A program made the translations under genes and the position numbers. Shown here one piece after another: positions 1 through 11,477 of a stretch of DNA of 64,000 nt (positions are counted from its first letter, which is position 1; the number at the start of each line of letters is the position of its first letter). Source of the stretch: Cervus elaphus (lineage: Eukaryota; Chordata; Mammalia; Artiodactyla; Cervidae); assembly GCF_910594005.1 (NCBI RefSeq), contig NC_057828.1, positions 12,536,235 to 12,600,234 of the forward strand. The letters run 5' to 3'. The notes beneath the pieces were generated by a model that did no database searches, had not been told where the DNA came from, and saw only the letters and a list, made by a program, of their open reading frames with translations.

Positions 1-689
1 AGAGAGCAAGAGGATAGTCATTTTGAGTGACCTGACCATACACCTATGAGAGAAACCAAGTTCTTAATTAGGTAGTGGCATTGCCATAGAAAATCACTCT
101 TATAGAGCTCAGTGAGTTAAGCAGATATATTATCTGAGCCTTTGTTATTTAACCTGATGGATTGCTAGTCATTAAGGCCAGAGTTCCCTAAAATGAGATT
201 CACAAAGCAATTCCATGTTGCTCCAACAACTTGTGACATTTAAGAGGAAGTCTTAATCAGTAAAACTCACTTTTGAAACTCACTTATACAAAGAGGTATA
301 AGACACTATTGCCTCTCTTCATAATTTTAGCTAACTCCTCACATTCTAACTTTGTCCAGTATCATCCTTGACTTGGTTACCCCACTCGACTTATAGGACT
401 CTTTTTTATTGACTTGTTTTGACACCCTTCATCCTGAACAGAACTTCCTGTACAAGTGCTTTATGTATACTATTAAATTTCAAAACCTAGTCCCACAGGC
501 CAAGACTGAAAATTGCATTTGACATATTTATTATTCACTTTCTTCAACCTACAGGTGCAAGCACAGCTAAATCTACAACCATCACTCATTATTCAGCCAC
601 TAAATCCAATTTAATATTCTGGAGTTCTTTCTTATTTACAGCCAGCCAACTTTCAGCTTCTATTAGTAAATTGTCTTAGTTTGAACCTT
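1..689. other. AT-rich sequence, no gene recognised
   Basis: I see no exon, RNA gene or recognisable repeat here. Both strands carry frequent stops and only short frames. Confidence 0.5.
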
Positions 690-1560
690 GACATTTAATA
701 TAGGCAAGAATATGGAACAAAAAACGTGATTTTCTTAAGATTAATGTATCTAAAACATGCAGAAGGGATTGGAGAAGAGGAGAAAAGGAACAAAGGAAGC
801 AATTGCAGTCGTTGAAAACTGGGGTGATATTGGCCCAAGCTAGAGTAAATACAGTGACAATGCCAAGAGGGATATATATTAGTATTATGTATATGAATGG
901 CTGAGTTTCTCTGCTGTCCACCCAAAACTATCACAACGTTGTTAATTGATTAAACTGCAATATAAAATAAAAAGTTTAAAAACAAAAACTATCTCAGTTT
1001 GCAAAAGAAAGTTTTTGGTTTTTTTAGTATTGCAGCTGTATAATAATGTGGAGAGAAAATCAACAGGACTAACTAAAGGAAGAAAGCAAAAAGAAAAACG
1101 CTGAATTTTTCTAGAACCTGGTCACCAGGACACAAGAGTACCACTAAAAGAAGCTGGAAAACCTACAGAAGAATGAACTGTCATAAGACATGGGGCTGAT
1201 GTAATGCTTGTTTAATTTTGAGGCTAAAGCATCCAGGTGGAGATATTCTGCATGGAAGCTCAAAATCAGAATTTTGAATTAAAGTTCTGGATTAAATATT
1301 TACATTTGGAGGTAATAGATGTTGAAGTGACATATGAATCTATTAGAAATCTAAACATAATAGAACAGTGGAAGGAATCTGAAATCCCAGGGTTTCATGG
1401 ACATTACAAGTGAAAACTGAGCCAGGAAAATATATAGAGACGAAGCCAAAACACAAGAAGAAAACAAAGATAGCGTGAACTCAAAAAGACAGTGTTTGCG
1501 AGAAAGGGGAAGGGGATAAAGAGACAGAAAGAGAAGGGTAGAGGGGGAGAATAAAGGGGA
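690..1560 (+). mobile_element. Old L2 LINE 3' region, interrupted by an L1 tail near 880-988
   Basis: Degenerate match to the 3' portion of L2. The part before 875 resembles the L2 segment around 'gcaattgcagt'. The part from about 1040 resumes with 'atcaacaggact', and 'catccaggtggagatat' near 1230 is a typical L2 string. Heavily mutated, as expected of a pre-ruminant element. Recognised by eye only; the boundaries are approximate. Confidence 0.5.
880..988 (+). mobile_element. L1 3'-end fragment inside L2
   Basis: The string 'aaactatcacaacgttgtta' followed by 'aatataaaataaaaagttt' is the usual terminus of older artiodactyl L1 copies. It is 5'-truncated to about 100 bp. It separates two stretches that both look like L2, so it is probably a nested insertion. 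Confidence 0.55.
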
Positions 1561-1865
1561 AAAAAAAACGAGATTCATAAACAGCTGGGATGTTTTCAGG
1601 GAATGTGAGCTAAGGAAACCACTGTCTATCTAGACACCAAGATTATTAATAACACTGTAATTTTTAGTGTAACAGTTATATTATACCTCTGTGTTTGTGA
1701 GTGATTATATCTACAAAAAAAAAACATATTAAAACAAACTAAAATCACAAACATGAAACAAACTAAAAAAGCCTTTATTGTGAGACATGATAAAAAAATA
1801 CCAGTAATTTTATCAGTAGGTTGTTGCCCAAATGTCTATATCTCTGCTTATTTAAGAAGCTCAAT
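1561..1865. other. AT-rich spacer
   Basis: Contains A-runs near 1561 and 1717 and no recognisable gene or element. It ends where L1_BT-type 3' UTR sequence begins. Confidence 0.4.
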
Positions 1866-2103
1866 AGCATTGAAACAAGTATACTATCAAGGGTGAAACA
1901 GACCACCAGCCCAGGTTGGATGCATGAGACAAGTGCTCAGGGCTAGTACACTGGGAAGACACAGAGGGATGGGATGGGGAAGGAGGTGGGAGGGGGGATC
2001 GGGATGGGGAATACATGTAAATCCATGGCTGATTCATGTCAATGTATGGCAAAAACCACTACAATATTGTAAAGTAATTAGACTCCAACTAATAAAAATA
2101 AAT
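1866..2103 (+). mobile_element. L1_BT-type 3' UTR only (extreme 5' truncation)
   Basis: Carries the hallmark L1_BT-type 3' UTR: 'gaaacagaccaccagcccag', a G-rich tract at about 1965-2010, then 'ccatggctgattcatgtcaa' and 'ctccaactaataaaaataaa'. Its variant bases in the G-rich tract match the copies at 36 kb and 56.7 kb rather than the L1 directly downstream, so it belongs to another subfamily. It has no A-tail at its own end because a second L1 is inserted there. Confidence 0.85.
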
Positions 2104-3338
2104 CACAGCAGGATCCTCTATGACCCACCTCCCAGAATATTGGAAATAAAAGCAAAAATAAACAAATGGGACCTAATGAAACTTAAAAGCTTTTGCACAA
2201 CAAAGGAAACTATAAGCAAGGTGAAAAGACAGCCCTCAGATTGGGAGAAAATAATAGCAAACGAAGCAACAAAGGATTAATCTCAAAAATATACAGGCAA
2301 CTCCTACAGCTCAATTCCAGAAAAATAAATGACCCAATCAAAAAATGGGCCAAAGAACTAAACAGACATTTCTCAAAGAAGACATGCAGATGGCTAAAAA
2401 ACACATAAAAAGATGCTCAACATCACTCATTATCAGAGAAATGCAAATCAAAACCACAATGAGGTACCATTACACACCAGTCAGGATGGCTGCTATCCAA
2501 AATTCTACAAGCAATAAATGCTGGAGAGGATGTGGAGAAAAGGGAACCCTCTTACACTGTTGGTGGGAATGCAAACTAGTACAGCCGCTATGAACAGTGT
2601 GGAGATTCCTTAAAAAACTGGAAATAGAACTGCCATATGACCCAGCAATCCCACTTCTGGGCATACACACTGAGGAAACCAGATCTGAAAGAGACACGTG
2701 CACCCCAGTGTTCATCACAGCACTGTTTATACTAGCCAGGACATGGAAGCAACCTAGATGCCCATCAGCAGACGAATGGATAAGGAAGCAGTGGTACATA
2801 TACACCATGGAATATTACTCAGCCATTAAAAAGAATTCATTTGAATTAGTTCTAATGAGATGGATGAAACTGGAGCCCATTATACAGAGTGAAGTAAGCC
2901 AGAAAGATAAAGACCAATACAGTATATTAATGCATATATATGGAATTTAGAAAGATGATAACGATAACCGTATATGCAAAACAGAAAAAGAGACACAGAT
3001 GTACAGAGCAGAATTTTGGACTCTGTGGGAGAAGACGAGGGTGGGATGTTTTGAGAGAACAGCATCGAAACATGTATATTATCTAGGGTGAAACAGATCA
3101 CCAGCCCAGGCTGGATGCATGAGACAAGTGCTCGGGGCTGGTGCACTGGGAAGACCCAGAGGAATCGGGTGGAGAGGGAGGTGGGAGGGGGGATTGGGAT
3201 GGGGAATACATGTAAATCCATGGCTGATTCATGTCAGTGTATGACAAAACCACTACAATATTGTAAAGTAATTAGCCTCCAACTAACAAAAATAAATGAA
3301 AAAAAAAAAGATATTAAAAAGATTTAAAAAATAAAATA
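2098..3338 (+). mobile_element. L1_BT-type LINE, 5'-truncated: ORF2 C-terminus plus 3' UTR
   Basis: Begins inside ORF2 and runs to the A-rich tail after about 3297. The coding part ends at 2950 and the 3' UTR (2951-3297) repeats the features of the upstream fragment, including a G-rich tract at 3170-3204. The 10-bp string 'aaaaataaat' occurs at 2094-2103 and again at 3339-3348 after the tail. This fits insertion into the A-tail of the preceding L1, although the string is low complexity. Confidence 0.85.
2104..2950 (+). pseudogene. L1 ORF2p C-terminal remnant, frameshifted and with a stop
   Basis: Translates in pieces (1924-2280, 2193-2408, 2345-2593, 2597-2950) that together match the last ~280 residues of the better copy at 28.6-29.9 kb. 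Two lesions are visible against that copy. A 4-nt deletion near 2267-2275 shifts the frame. A 3-nt deletion near 2590 turns a Trp-Arg pair into a TGA stop. The Cys/His cluster (CWRGC...HCWWEC) lies before the stop. The intact family protein is an endonuclease-reverse transcriptase of about 1,270 residues, and this piece lacks both catalytic domains. Confidence 0.85.
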
Positions 3339-3416
3339 AAAAATAAATGAATAAATAAATAAATAAAAGAACCTATTCAAAATGGGCAGTAAACAAACAA
3401 ACAAACAAACAAAAAG
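3339..3416 (+). repeat. A-rich tail and (AAAT)n/(CAAA)n simple repeats
   Basis: A run of 'aaat' units at about 3341-3367 is followed by a run of 'caaa' units at about 3392-3412. The first part is best read as the displaced tail of the 1866-2103 L1. The short stretch between the two runs may be a scrap of older L1. Confidence 0.6.
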
Positions 3417-3880
3417 AAACTCAAAGATGTCTAATAAAGGCCAAACAACACTAGATTTATGTTAACAATATGCTTTTTTTTCTTATCACTGATTTCTTTT
3501 TCTTTAAAAAAGTCATTTTTAATAATAAGATTGTATCCTTGAAATTTTTAAATTAAATATATTACATTAGAATTTTTAAGTAAGCACATGAGAATATGAA
3601 ATATATTAAATAATGAAAGAATTTTCACCCAGAGAGTAGCTAGCCAATTTGATGTTAGGTTAAAACAGGACAGTTCCTGAAATATTTTGAAAGAGAGGAA
3701 GCTCTCAAAATTTTAAATAAAATACTATGCTATCCTTAGTTTTAAAAAATATGCATTCAATATTTTAAAATTATATAGGGTTATTTAAAAAAAATTAGTT
3801 CTAGGTTGAACAAAATAAGCAAGTAAGAATAAGGAAAAGGTTTTATGTATTCTAGCAAAGGCAGCTTACAAAGCCCTTGC
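3417..3880. other. AT-rich spacer
   Basis: No gene or confident repeat. Several T and A runs. Confidence 0.4.
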
Positions 3881-4097
3881 ATTGTGCACTGTGCTTAGTC
3901 ACTCAGTCGTGTCTGACTCTTTGCCACCCCATGGACTGTAGCCCACCAGGCTCCTCTGTCCTTGGGATTCTCCAGGCTAGAACACTAGAATGGGTAGCCA
4001 TTCCCTTCTCCCTGGGATCTTCCCAAACCAGGAGTCAAACCCAGGTGTCCTGCCTTGCAGGCAGATACTTTATCATCTGAGCCACAAGAGAAGCCCA
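3881..4097 (-). mobile_element. Bov-tA-type SINE, antisense
   Basis: The BovB-derived tail comes first ('cactcagtcgtgtctgactc'), then the central 'attctccaggct' region, and it ends in the reverse complement of the tRNA-Glu-like head ('ggcagatactttatcatctg', 'gaagccca'). Nearly full length at about 215 bp. Confidence 0.9.
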
Positions 4098-4118
4098 AAC
4101 TTCTGATACATGTCGCCA

Positions 4119-4162
4119 GATATGTTAATCTCAAACACAAGATATGTTAATCTCAAACACAA
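4119..4162. repeat. Perfect tandem duplication, 2 x 22 bp
   Basis: The 22-base unit starting 'gatatgttaatctcaaacac' occurs at 4119-4140 and again, identically, at 4141-4162. The lack of any difference suggests a recent replication-slippage event just beside the SINE. Confidence 0.95.
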
Positions 4163-6837
4163 GATGGCAAGTGAAAGAAGTTGAAGCACAGAGGATGCAT
4201 ACTGCATGACTGCATTTATAAAATATCTAGAGAAGAAAAATCTATGGGTATAATGAACAGAACAGTAATTTTCAAGTGATGAGTTTGGGGGAGAGTGATG
4301 ATGTAAAATAGAGAACAGTGGAAGTTTCTGTGGTGATAATCATATTTTGTGTTGATTTGGGTAGCAGCCACACAACTGAAAACATTTCTCAGAGCCCATT
4401 GAAATTTCCTCTTAAAAAACAGTGAAGTTTATGGAATGTAAAACAGTTCAGTAAAGCTGATTTGAAATAGAAAATAAATATTGCATTCTATCAACCATGA
4501 ACAAGAGTGATTTATGAGTATTTATCCTCAGTGATGTTGTTCTCATTAATGTTTTGATAATTATATAAAAAGATGGAGAAGACATACATTTATACAGTTT
4601 TATATGTAAGATTTGAATTGTTCTTTTAAGATTAGATGGTAAACTGCATTTTATAATTATTTTCCTTACTGGCTAATATAGTGAAAGGAGCTAATCCTTA
4701 AATTACTAACCCTGTATTCTTGTATTCTCAGATAGTAGCTATATTTCTTGGGTTAACACAAATGATTGGCCGTAAAGCTTAAGCCAAAATTCTGTTCCTT
4801 TTACAGACTATTTTTTATCTACATGCTCTGAAATTCCATTCATGTAATTTTCCTATAATGTCCCATCAGTAGGAAATTCTAATTTATTTTCTTTTAAAGA
4901 TGAGTAATTTGATATTGAAAATAGATTTGCTATTTGTCCAGGGATTGTTACATGGTTAAACATCATTAACATTATTACAACAGTTTCAAAAAGCAGATCA
5001 AAGCTGGGTTTATTATCATCCACATAATTATCAAAGACACTTCATTTAGTGCCTTTTTCCACCATGGGAGTTCTTTTCGCATTGAGACAGTGTGGAAAAG
5101 GTTTTTTCCTAATTATTCCACGTTTTATTTTCAACACGAAGTGCTAAACCTATTGAACCATAGACCTTTGGTGAATTGATCTCTTCACTTGCAGTATTAA
5201 CCACTCCGGTAAATTAGGTGTACATAATAACCAGCTGTCGAACTCCAGATGCAATAGAGTCAAGCTGCATAAATGCCCAGCCTTCCAGACACACATATTT
5301 TGATGCCTTTTTCTGAGAAGTTGGCCTACTGCTGCTGTAAATAATTTCATACTGTGGAACTAATTTCATGCCGTCTTTGATTTATTTATTTAAAAACAGA
5401 TAAAAACAGGGAATATTTGTAATAAAACTTCAACCATAATGGCAATATTTCAAAGTTGTTTTAAAAGGACATTTTGTTCAACAGAAGTTCACATTTAAAA
5501 TTATTTCCACATTTAAAATTATATATATCTAATAAATAAGGATCACCTTTTCTAAATAAAATTATCTGTATCTTTCCATTAATTGAATAACAGCATCAGT
5601 TATACATTAATTTCAACTTTGGCAATGAATAAATAACCAGAAGAACTTTATCTTTTTAAAGTTGGAAATCTCAGTCCCTGAATAATACTGATTGGACAAA
5701 TGGATAATATAAAAGAATCTCACAAGTAAATTCAATGACCAAGGAAAAAATATTTTATAAAATGAAAATTCTTTAAAGTTCCTAGATATTTAGAAGAAAA
5801 AACAATGTATCACACACATGAAACACACATGCATCAAATAGTTTGGGGAGCCACTAAGGTACAAAGAATGAAATAAGAGTAAGTGCAGTTTGACTGAATC
5901 GAAAACTATCAGAAGATATACTCACTCCCAAAAGGAGCCCTGTTGAATCTGCTGTGGCTCAGCTGAGAAAAAAACCTACTTCAGCAAAATGTTCACCATT
6001 CCAAAGACAAAGGTCAGCAGAAAGGACTTAAGTAATTATTGAAAAGCCCAAACATGCCATTTTGGAGCTGTATATTAATTTGAAAAATTGATGATATTAC
6101 AGTTATAAATAGATTAATCGATAAGAAACAAATCTGACTCAGACAGTTGGGGCCAATTGGTCTTTGCTGGGTCAGGATGATAAATGGAGCACAAAACTCT
6201 ATTGACAATCTCTCCAGGGGCTTTATGATTGACAAAGACTATGATGTGAAAGACAGTACTGTGGTATTCTTGATGGTTGTAGAAACATTGTTTAAAGCTA
6301 TAATTGCACTAACAGTTTTGTAAAAATGTAATTATGAGCCAGCTGCTAGTGGCAGAGTAGAGGCAAAGCCACAAGCACATTAGTACTAAACAGACTGATC
6401 TCTGTTGCCATCAAATCTGATCCCTTCTCACCTGTATGACACAGCCTCTCTGCCTCCATCTGGGATAAAGAGAAATCCCACTCTATATTCCAACAGAACA
6501 ATGGGGTGGGGTGGGATGGGGTCGGGTGAGCTATTCCTTTCAAACAGAGGTTGCAACAACAAAACAAACCAAAACAAAATCAAACACAGCACAAAAATCC
6601 TAGAAGGATAATGACTTCCTGAATGTGCAAAGCTAATTTTTCTAGCTCAACCAAAATTTTCTCCCCAGGGAAAGATAATTGTAAAGTGAGAGTGAAAGCT
6701 ATAGACTGATCGACACAATAATAAACTCGGTTAACTAAGTACTCTGAGTTAACCAGAGAAAGGTTAGTAGCCAATGATTAAGTTTTATGAAAATCAAATC
6801 AGACATTTGATTAACATAAAAATTCCACTGTGCCCTA
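4163..6837. other. AT-rich single-copy DNA, no gene supported
   Basis: About 2.7 kb with no supported exon. A stretch at about 4195-4350 faintly resembles the 3' part of ancient mammalian L1 but I cannot confirm it. A 66-codon frame on the minus strand at 5150-5350 has no recognisable motif. A short G-rich tract lies at 6503-6526. Confidence 0.45.
6503..6526 (+). other. Candidate G-quadruplex motif
   Basis: Four G-runs of at least three bases separated by loops of one to three bases: GGGG-T-GGGG-T-GGG-AT-GGGG-TC-GGG. It lies in otherwise AT-rich single-copy sequence and is not part of an L1 3' UTR. No promoter or CpG island is visible nearby. Confidence 0.6.
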
Positions 6838-6963
6838 TTGTGCTTAAGTCCCTCAGTCTTGTCAGGATCTTTGCGACCCCTTGTACTGTAGCCTCCCATG
6901 CTCCTCTGTCCATAGGGATTCTCCAGGCAAGAATACTAGCGTGGGTAACCACACCCTCCTCCA
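6838..6963 (-). mobile_element. Bov-tA-type SINE, antisense, tRNA-like head missing
   Basis: Matches the BovB-derived tail and the middle of the SINE ('gattctccaggcaagaatac'), then stops after 'ccctcctccag'. The tRNA-like head is absent, a 5' truncation in the SINE's own orientation. Confidence 0.85.
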
Positions 6964-7577
6964 GATAAAAATCCACTATTTTATCACAAATAACAAACTG
7001 ATCTTGCAAAGATATTCACCACAACATAACTTGTAGGGATAGGGAATAATTACCTCTCCCCTCATTTATACAACATCTACTTTTAAAAAATTAAATTAAT
7101 AGCATATAATGTTGTCTAATAGACATCTCCATCAGCCTACACTTCTCAGTCAAGAGGATCCTGAAGGTCATGGATTAAGAATTTATATATTATATAAAAC
7201 ACTGTATAAACACAAAGAACCATCTTCCACTTCTATGCTCAGATTCTAGCTAGATACTTCTAAGATCTTGGTAAAATCCTATAAGGACAGGAAAATTTAT
7301 TGTCACTGGAAAAAAAAAAAGGTCTCCATTTAACTAAAAATATCAGTTCTAAAATAGTTTGAGTTTTTAAAATAATATATATCCATATTATCTCACCCTA
7401 ATTAATGATATGTAAGCAAGTCCTGTGTGATTCAGTATCATTTTTTTTCTATTTTATGAATAACTTTGTGTGTTCTGAGGGATAAACTAAATAGTGAAAC
7501 TGAGATATTTTTAGCCTACCAAAACTATATTGACTTTGATGAGAGTTATACAGTTGGATGAATCCTTTACTCACTAT
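6964..7577. other. AT-rich single-copy DNA
   Basis: No gene or repeat recognised apart from an A-run near 7309-7320. Confidence 0.4.
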
Positions 7578-7790
7578 GGACTTCCCTGGTGGCCCAGCTG
7601 GTAAAGCACCCAACTGCAATGCAGGAGACCTAAACTCTACCCCTGGGTTAGGAAGATCGCCTGGAGAAGGGAGCGCTAACCACTCCAGTATTCTTACCTG
7701 GAGAATTCCACAGACAGAGGAGCCTGGTAGGGTTCAGTCCATGGGGTTGCAAAGAGTCGGACATGACTGAGCAACTTTCACTTACTCATT
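7578..7790 (+). mobile_element. Bov-tA-type SINE, sense, full length
   Basis: Starts with the tRNA-Glu-like head 'ggacttccctggtggcccag', continues through 'tgcaatgcaggagacc' and 'tattcttacctggagaat', and ends in the BovB-like tail 'gttgcaaagagtcggacatg'. The A- and B-box-like segments of an RNA polymerase III promoter lie within the first 75 bases. Confidence 0.92.
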
Positions 7791-7931
7791 TTACTACTCA
7801 TGTGAAAAATAACTATTCTTTTTTCTTGTTTAAAAAGAAACATTGGGACCAATATTATTGGAAGGAAGATATTGGAGAAAGAGGGTCAGATTTTTTAAAA
7901 AATCAGTTTTTAGAAATACACTATCATGTAC

Positions 7932-8147
7932 TGGACTTCCCAGGTGGCTCAGTGGTAAATAATCCACTTGCCAATGCTGGAGACAAAAAGATATGGGTTT
8001 GACCCCTGGGTCAGAAAAATACCCTGGAGAAGGAAATGGTAACCCACTCCAATATTCCTGCCTGGGAAATCCCATGGACAGAGAAGTCTAGCAGTTTACA
8101 GTCCATGGGGCTACAAAGAGTCAGACATGATGGAGCACACACACACA
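7932..8147 (+). mobile_element. Bov-tA-type SINE, sense, full length
   Basis: Head 'ggacttcccaggtggctcag', middle 'cactccaatattcctgcctg', tail 'aaagagtcagacatgatgga', then a short CA-rich tail. It lies 140 bp after another sense SINE of the same family but differs at many bases, so it is an independent insertion. Confidence 0.92.
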
Positions 8148-8184
8148 CCCCATATATGCATGATATCAAATGTACAATACCATA

Positions 8185-8233
8185 TATATTTTATATATAT
8201 ATATATATATATGTATATATAATATATATATAA
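8185..8233. repeat. (TA)n microsatellite
   Basis: An almost pure TA run at 8191-8211 with imperfect TA/TG flanks, just downstream of a SINE tail. Likely polymorphic in length. Confidence 0.9.
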
Positions 8234-8756
8234 TTTTACATTGTTATCAGGCACTGCTTTCTGAGTTCTGTTAGAGATTTTGACAAACATGTTTCCACTT
8301 CACATGTCATAACATCAAAATGCTGCCACAAGCCAGAAGAACTTCATGATATAAATGTGCAATCTGATAGGGCTACCTATTGGTTGCATTTCTGAATTTC
8401 CCTGATTGTAACATGTGGATTTTTATGGGAAATTTTAAATGATGTCCTAAATTGGTCTTAGGATAGGTGGCTAGTTCACCTAGCCCTTATCGGATAACTA
8501 GTTAAGTTCTACAGCCCCAGTTGAAGCCTGTGTGAGTGGAGATCCTAGCCTCTTGTAGTGTCAAAAGCATCTGGATCAATGATTGACACATGGTCTAATG
8601 TGGCTCAATCTCCTTCAACCTTTTGATGCATGTTGGACTTTAAGATATTTTGCTCTATAATATGAAATTTATTTTCATATTTTTAAAATCTTCTAGAGCA
8701 TCCACTGGGGTCTTTTGGCAATCTGTTTTGTTTGTGTTCAAACGCCAAGTATGTGG
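8234..8756. other. Single-copy AT-rich DNA
   Basis: No gene, RNA or confident repeat seen. Confidence 0.4.
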
Positions 8757-8930
8757 TCTTAGTCTGTTCAGGTTGCTGCAACAAAATACCAACAACGTGT
8801 TAAACAACAGTTCTTGTTTATCATAGTTCTAGAGGCTGAAAATTGAAGTTCAAGGTGACATGGTTATGTTCTGGTAAGGGCCTGCTTCCCAGTTCATAGA
8901 CGTCTCTTTTGGCTCTTTTCTCACACAGCT
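8757..8930 (-). mobile_element. MaLR (MLT1-like) LTR fragment, antisense
   Basis: The sequence 'cttagtctgttcaggttgct', then 'gttctagaggctgaaaat' and 'ggtaagggcctgcttccc', matches the reverse complement of the 3' end of MLT1-type LTRs. It is cut off by the BovB copy that follows. These non-autonomous LTRs predate the eutherian radiation. Confidence 0.6.
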
Positions 8931-10008
8931 GTTTTTCAGTTACTCAGTCACATCCAACTCTTTGTGACCCCATGGACTGTGATACACCAGGCTTCCTTAT
9001 CCTTCACTATTTCCCAGTGTTTGCTCAAACTCATTTCCATTGAGTTGGTGATGACATCCAACCATCTCATCCTCTGTCATTCCCTTCTCCTCCTGCTCTC
9101 AATCTTTCCCAGAATCACGGTCTTGTCCAATGATTCAGTTCTTTGCATCAGGTGGCCAAAGTACTGGAACTTCAACTTCATCATCAGTCCTTCCAGTGGA
9201 TATTCAGGGTTGATTTCCTTTAGGATTGACTGGTCTGACCTCCTTGCTGTCCAAAAGGCTCTCAAGAGTCTTCTCCAGCACCACAACTTAAACCATCAGT
9301 TCTGAGGTGCTCAGCCTTCTTTATGGTCTAACTCTCACATCCACACATTACTACTGGAAAAACCATAGCTTTGACTAGACGGACCGTTGTTGGCAAAGTA
9401 ATATCTCTGCTTTTTAATATGTTGTCTAGGTTTGTCATAGTTTTTCTTCCAAGGAGCAAGAGTCTTTTAATTTTGTGGCTGCTATCACTGCAGTGATTTT
9501 GGAGCCCAAGAAAATATTCTGTCACTGTTTCCATTGCTTTTCCATCTATTTGCCATGAAGTGATGAGACTGAATGCCATAATCTGTTTTTTGAATGCTGA
9601 GTTTTAAGTCAGCTTTTTCACTCTCCTCTTTCACATTCATCTAGAAGCTCTTCAGTTCCTCTTCACTTCCTGTCATAAGAGTGGTGTCTGAGGCTGGTGT
9701 CTGCACATCTGAGGTTGTTGATATTTCTCCTGGCAACTTTGATTTCAGCTTCACCCAGCCTTGAATTTCACCTGATGTCCTCTGCATAGAAGTTCAATAA
9801 GCAAGTTGGCAATGTAAAGCCTTGGTGCTCACTTTTCTCAGCTTTGAACTAGTCCATTGTTTCATGTCCAGTCTTAACTGTTGCTTCTTGACCTGCATGC
9901 AAATTTCTCAGGAGGTAGGTAAGGTTGTCTGGTATTCATATTTCTTTAAGAATTTTCCACAGTTTGTCCTCCATTTACCATAAAGTGATGGGACTGGATG
10001 CCATAATA
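8931..10008 (-). mobile_element. BovB (RTE) LINE 3' portion, antisense, rearranged at its 5' side
   Basis: Read on the minus strand this is the BovB 3' UTR followed upstream by the C-terminal part of the polyprotein. Frames at 9077-9286 and 9328-9579 match the post-RT region. Around 9967 the collinear match stops. The next ~40 bases (9970-10008) match a BovB segment that normally lies several hundred bases further 3' (the part before 'aaatagatgggg'). This end is therefore rearranged, not simply truncated. All frames are broken. Confidence 0.88.
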
Positions 10009-10594
10009 TTTGGTTTAGGGGAGGAGGCAGGAATTTATTCTTGTTCTACAAGGCCTCTGAATGTCAAAGTGTGCTAAGCTTTACTGTGGACTACTTGTCT
10101 CCACAATGAGCCATTAACTCTCCCAAGATGATTACTTTCTGTGATGAAGATCTTCTGATATTTTACTTTGAAAAGTGATTTATAAACATAACAATATCAT
10201 AAATTAGGAGACATTTGGGAAACTTTTGGACATGTCTATATTCTAGCACATTTTTTCCAAATATTAACATATGGAAACATTGTTTTATGATAAATCATTT
10301 TTGTCATTTCTTTTCTGTATTAGTTATGATTTTACATTTATGCTCAAAAATATACAAATGTGTAGGGGGATTATATTGTCTATGCCTTTCATTTCACAGA
10401 GTATTTCTAATTTAATCTGATATAGCTGAGGACTCATGGCTGCAGATTCTCCCACTCTGTTCTCTTCATTAACATATTTATGCAATGCTTCACCAAGACT
10501 TTCCCTCCCTAACTTTACTTTAGTCTGAAGTTATTGCATTTGGCCCATTTTTATCTCAGTTAGATTTCAGGAGTTGTGGCAAATGATTCAAGAT
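10009..10594. other. Single-copy AT-rich DNA
   Basis: No feature supported. Confidence 0.4.
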
Positions 10595-11215
10595 CATACG
10601 AAGAGAAAACTGTAATTCAGAAAGATACATGCACCCCAGTGTTTTATAGCAGCACTATTTACAACAGCCAAGACATAAAAGCCACCTAGATGTCATCTAC
10701 AGATGAATGGATAAAGATGTGGCACATATATATAATGGAATATTAGTCATAGAAAAGAACAAAATAATGTCATTTGCAGCAGCATGGATGAACCTAGATA
10801 TTATACTAGGTAAAGTAAGTCAGAAAGAGAAAGACAAATATCACATAATATCACATATATGGAATCTAAAATATCATGCAAATGAATGTACTTACAAAAC
10901 AGAAATGGACTCACTCGCAAACATAAGAAAACAATGCATGGGCACAAAAAGGGATGTGGAGTGATAAATTAGGAGTTTGGGATTAAGAAATGCACACTAC
11001 TATAGATAAAATAGCTAACAAGGACCCACCATACAACAGAAGGAACTATACTCAACATTTTGTAATAATCAATAAGAAAAAAGAATCTGAAAAAGAATAC
11101 ATATACATATATTTAGAGTTTACAATTTATATATACATAATAATGAATCAATTTCCTCTATACCTAAAAACTAACACATTGTAAATAAATTCTACTTCAA
11201 TAAAAAATTTTATTT
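10595..11215 (+). mobile_element. Older artiodactyl L1, ORF2 end plus 3' UTR
   Basis: Starts at 'gagaaaactgtaattcag' and includes 'gatacatgcaccccagtgtt' and 'atgaatggataaag', which are ORF2 C-terminal codons. It ends with 'ctaacacattgtaaataaat' and a short A/T tail. The frame is broken: an 85-codon piece at 10707-10964 keeps part of the ORF2 end. It is more diverged than the L1_BT-type copies. Confidence 0.8.
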
Positions 11216-11477
11216 ATTTTCAAAGAATTGAAAAATAAAATATAACCTTAAAAAAGTGATGGCATAATGAGAATGGTGAATTAAGAAGAGTTGAATAGAG
11301 GGTCTTCCTGCACAAGGTAAAATATTTCAACAGGGAGATACAATACCCCAGGAGCAAGGTTAGGTAGCCATAACACCTGATCCTTATGTGTGAACTCCTG
11401 ACCCATGATGGCTGGGCTAGACTGAAGGGTTCAAGCTGATTTTTGTTGTTTTTTCCCATATATCTGATGCTTTGGTG

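Noticed and set aside
3341..3412. A CRISPR-like array
   Set aside because: The repeated units are 4-bp (AAAT)n and (CAAA)n with no spacers; this is a eukaryotic genome and a retroelement tail.
5150..5350. A 66-codon minus-strand frame in single-copy DNA, perhaps an exon or processed pseudogene
   Set aside because: No recognisable family, no convincing splice sites or polyadenylation context; length is within chance for the region. A cross-species alignment would be decisive.
8757..8930. A second half of the MLT1-like LTR after the BovB, near 10010
   Set aside because: I could not recognise MLT1 sequence resuming after 10008, so a nested-insertion claim is not supported.
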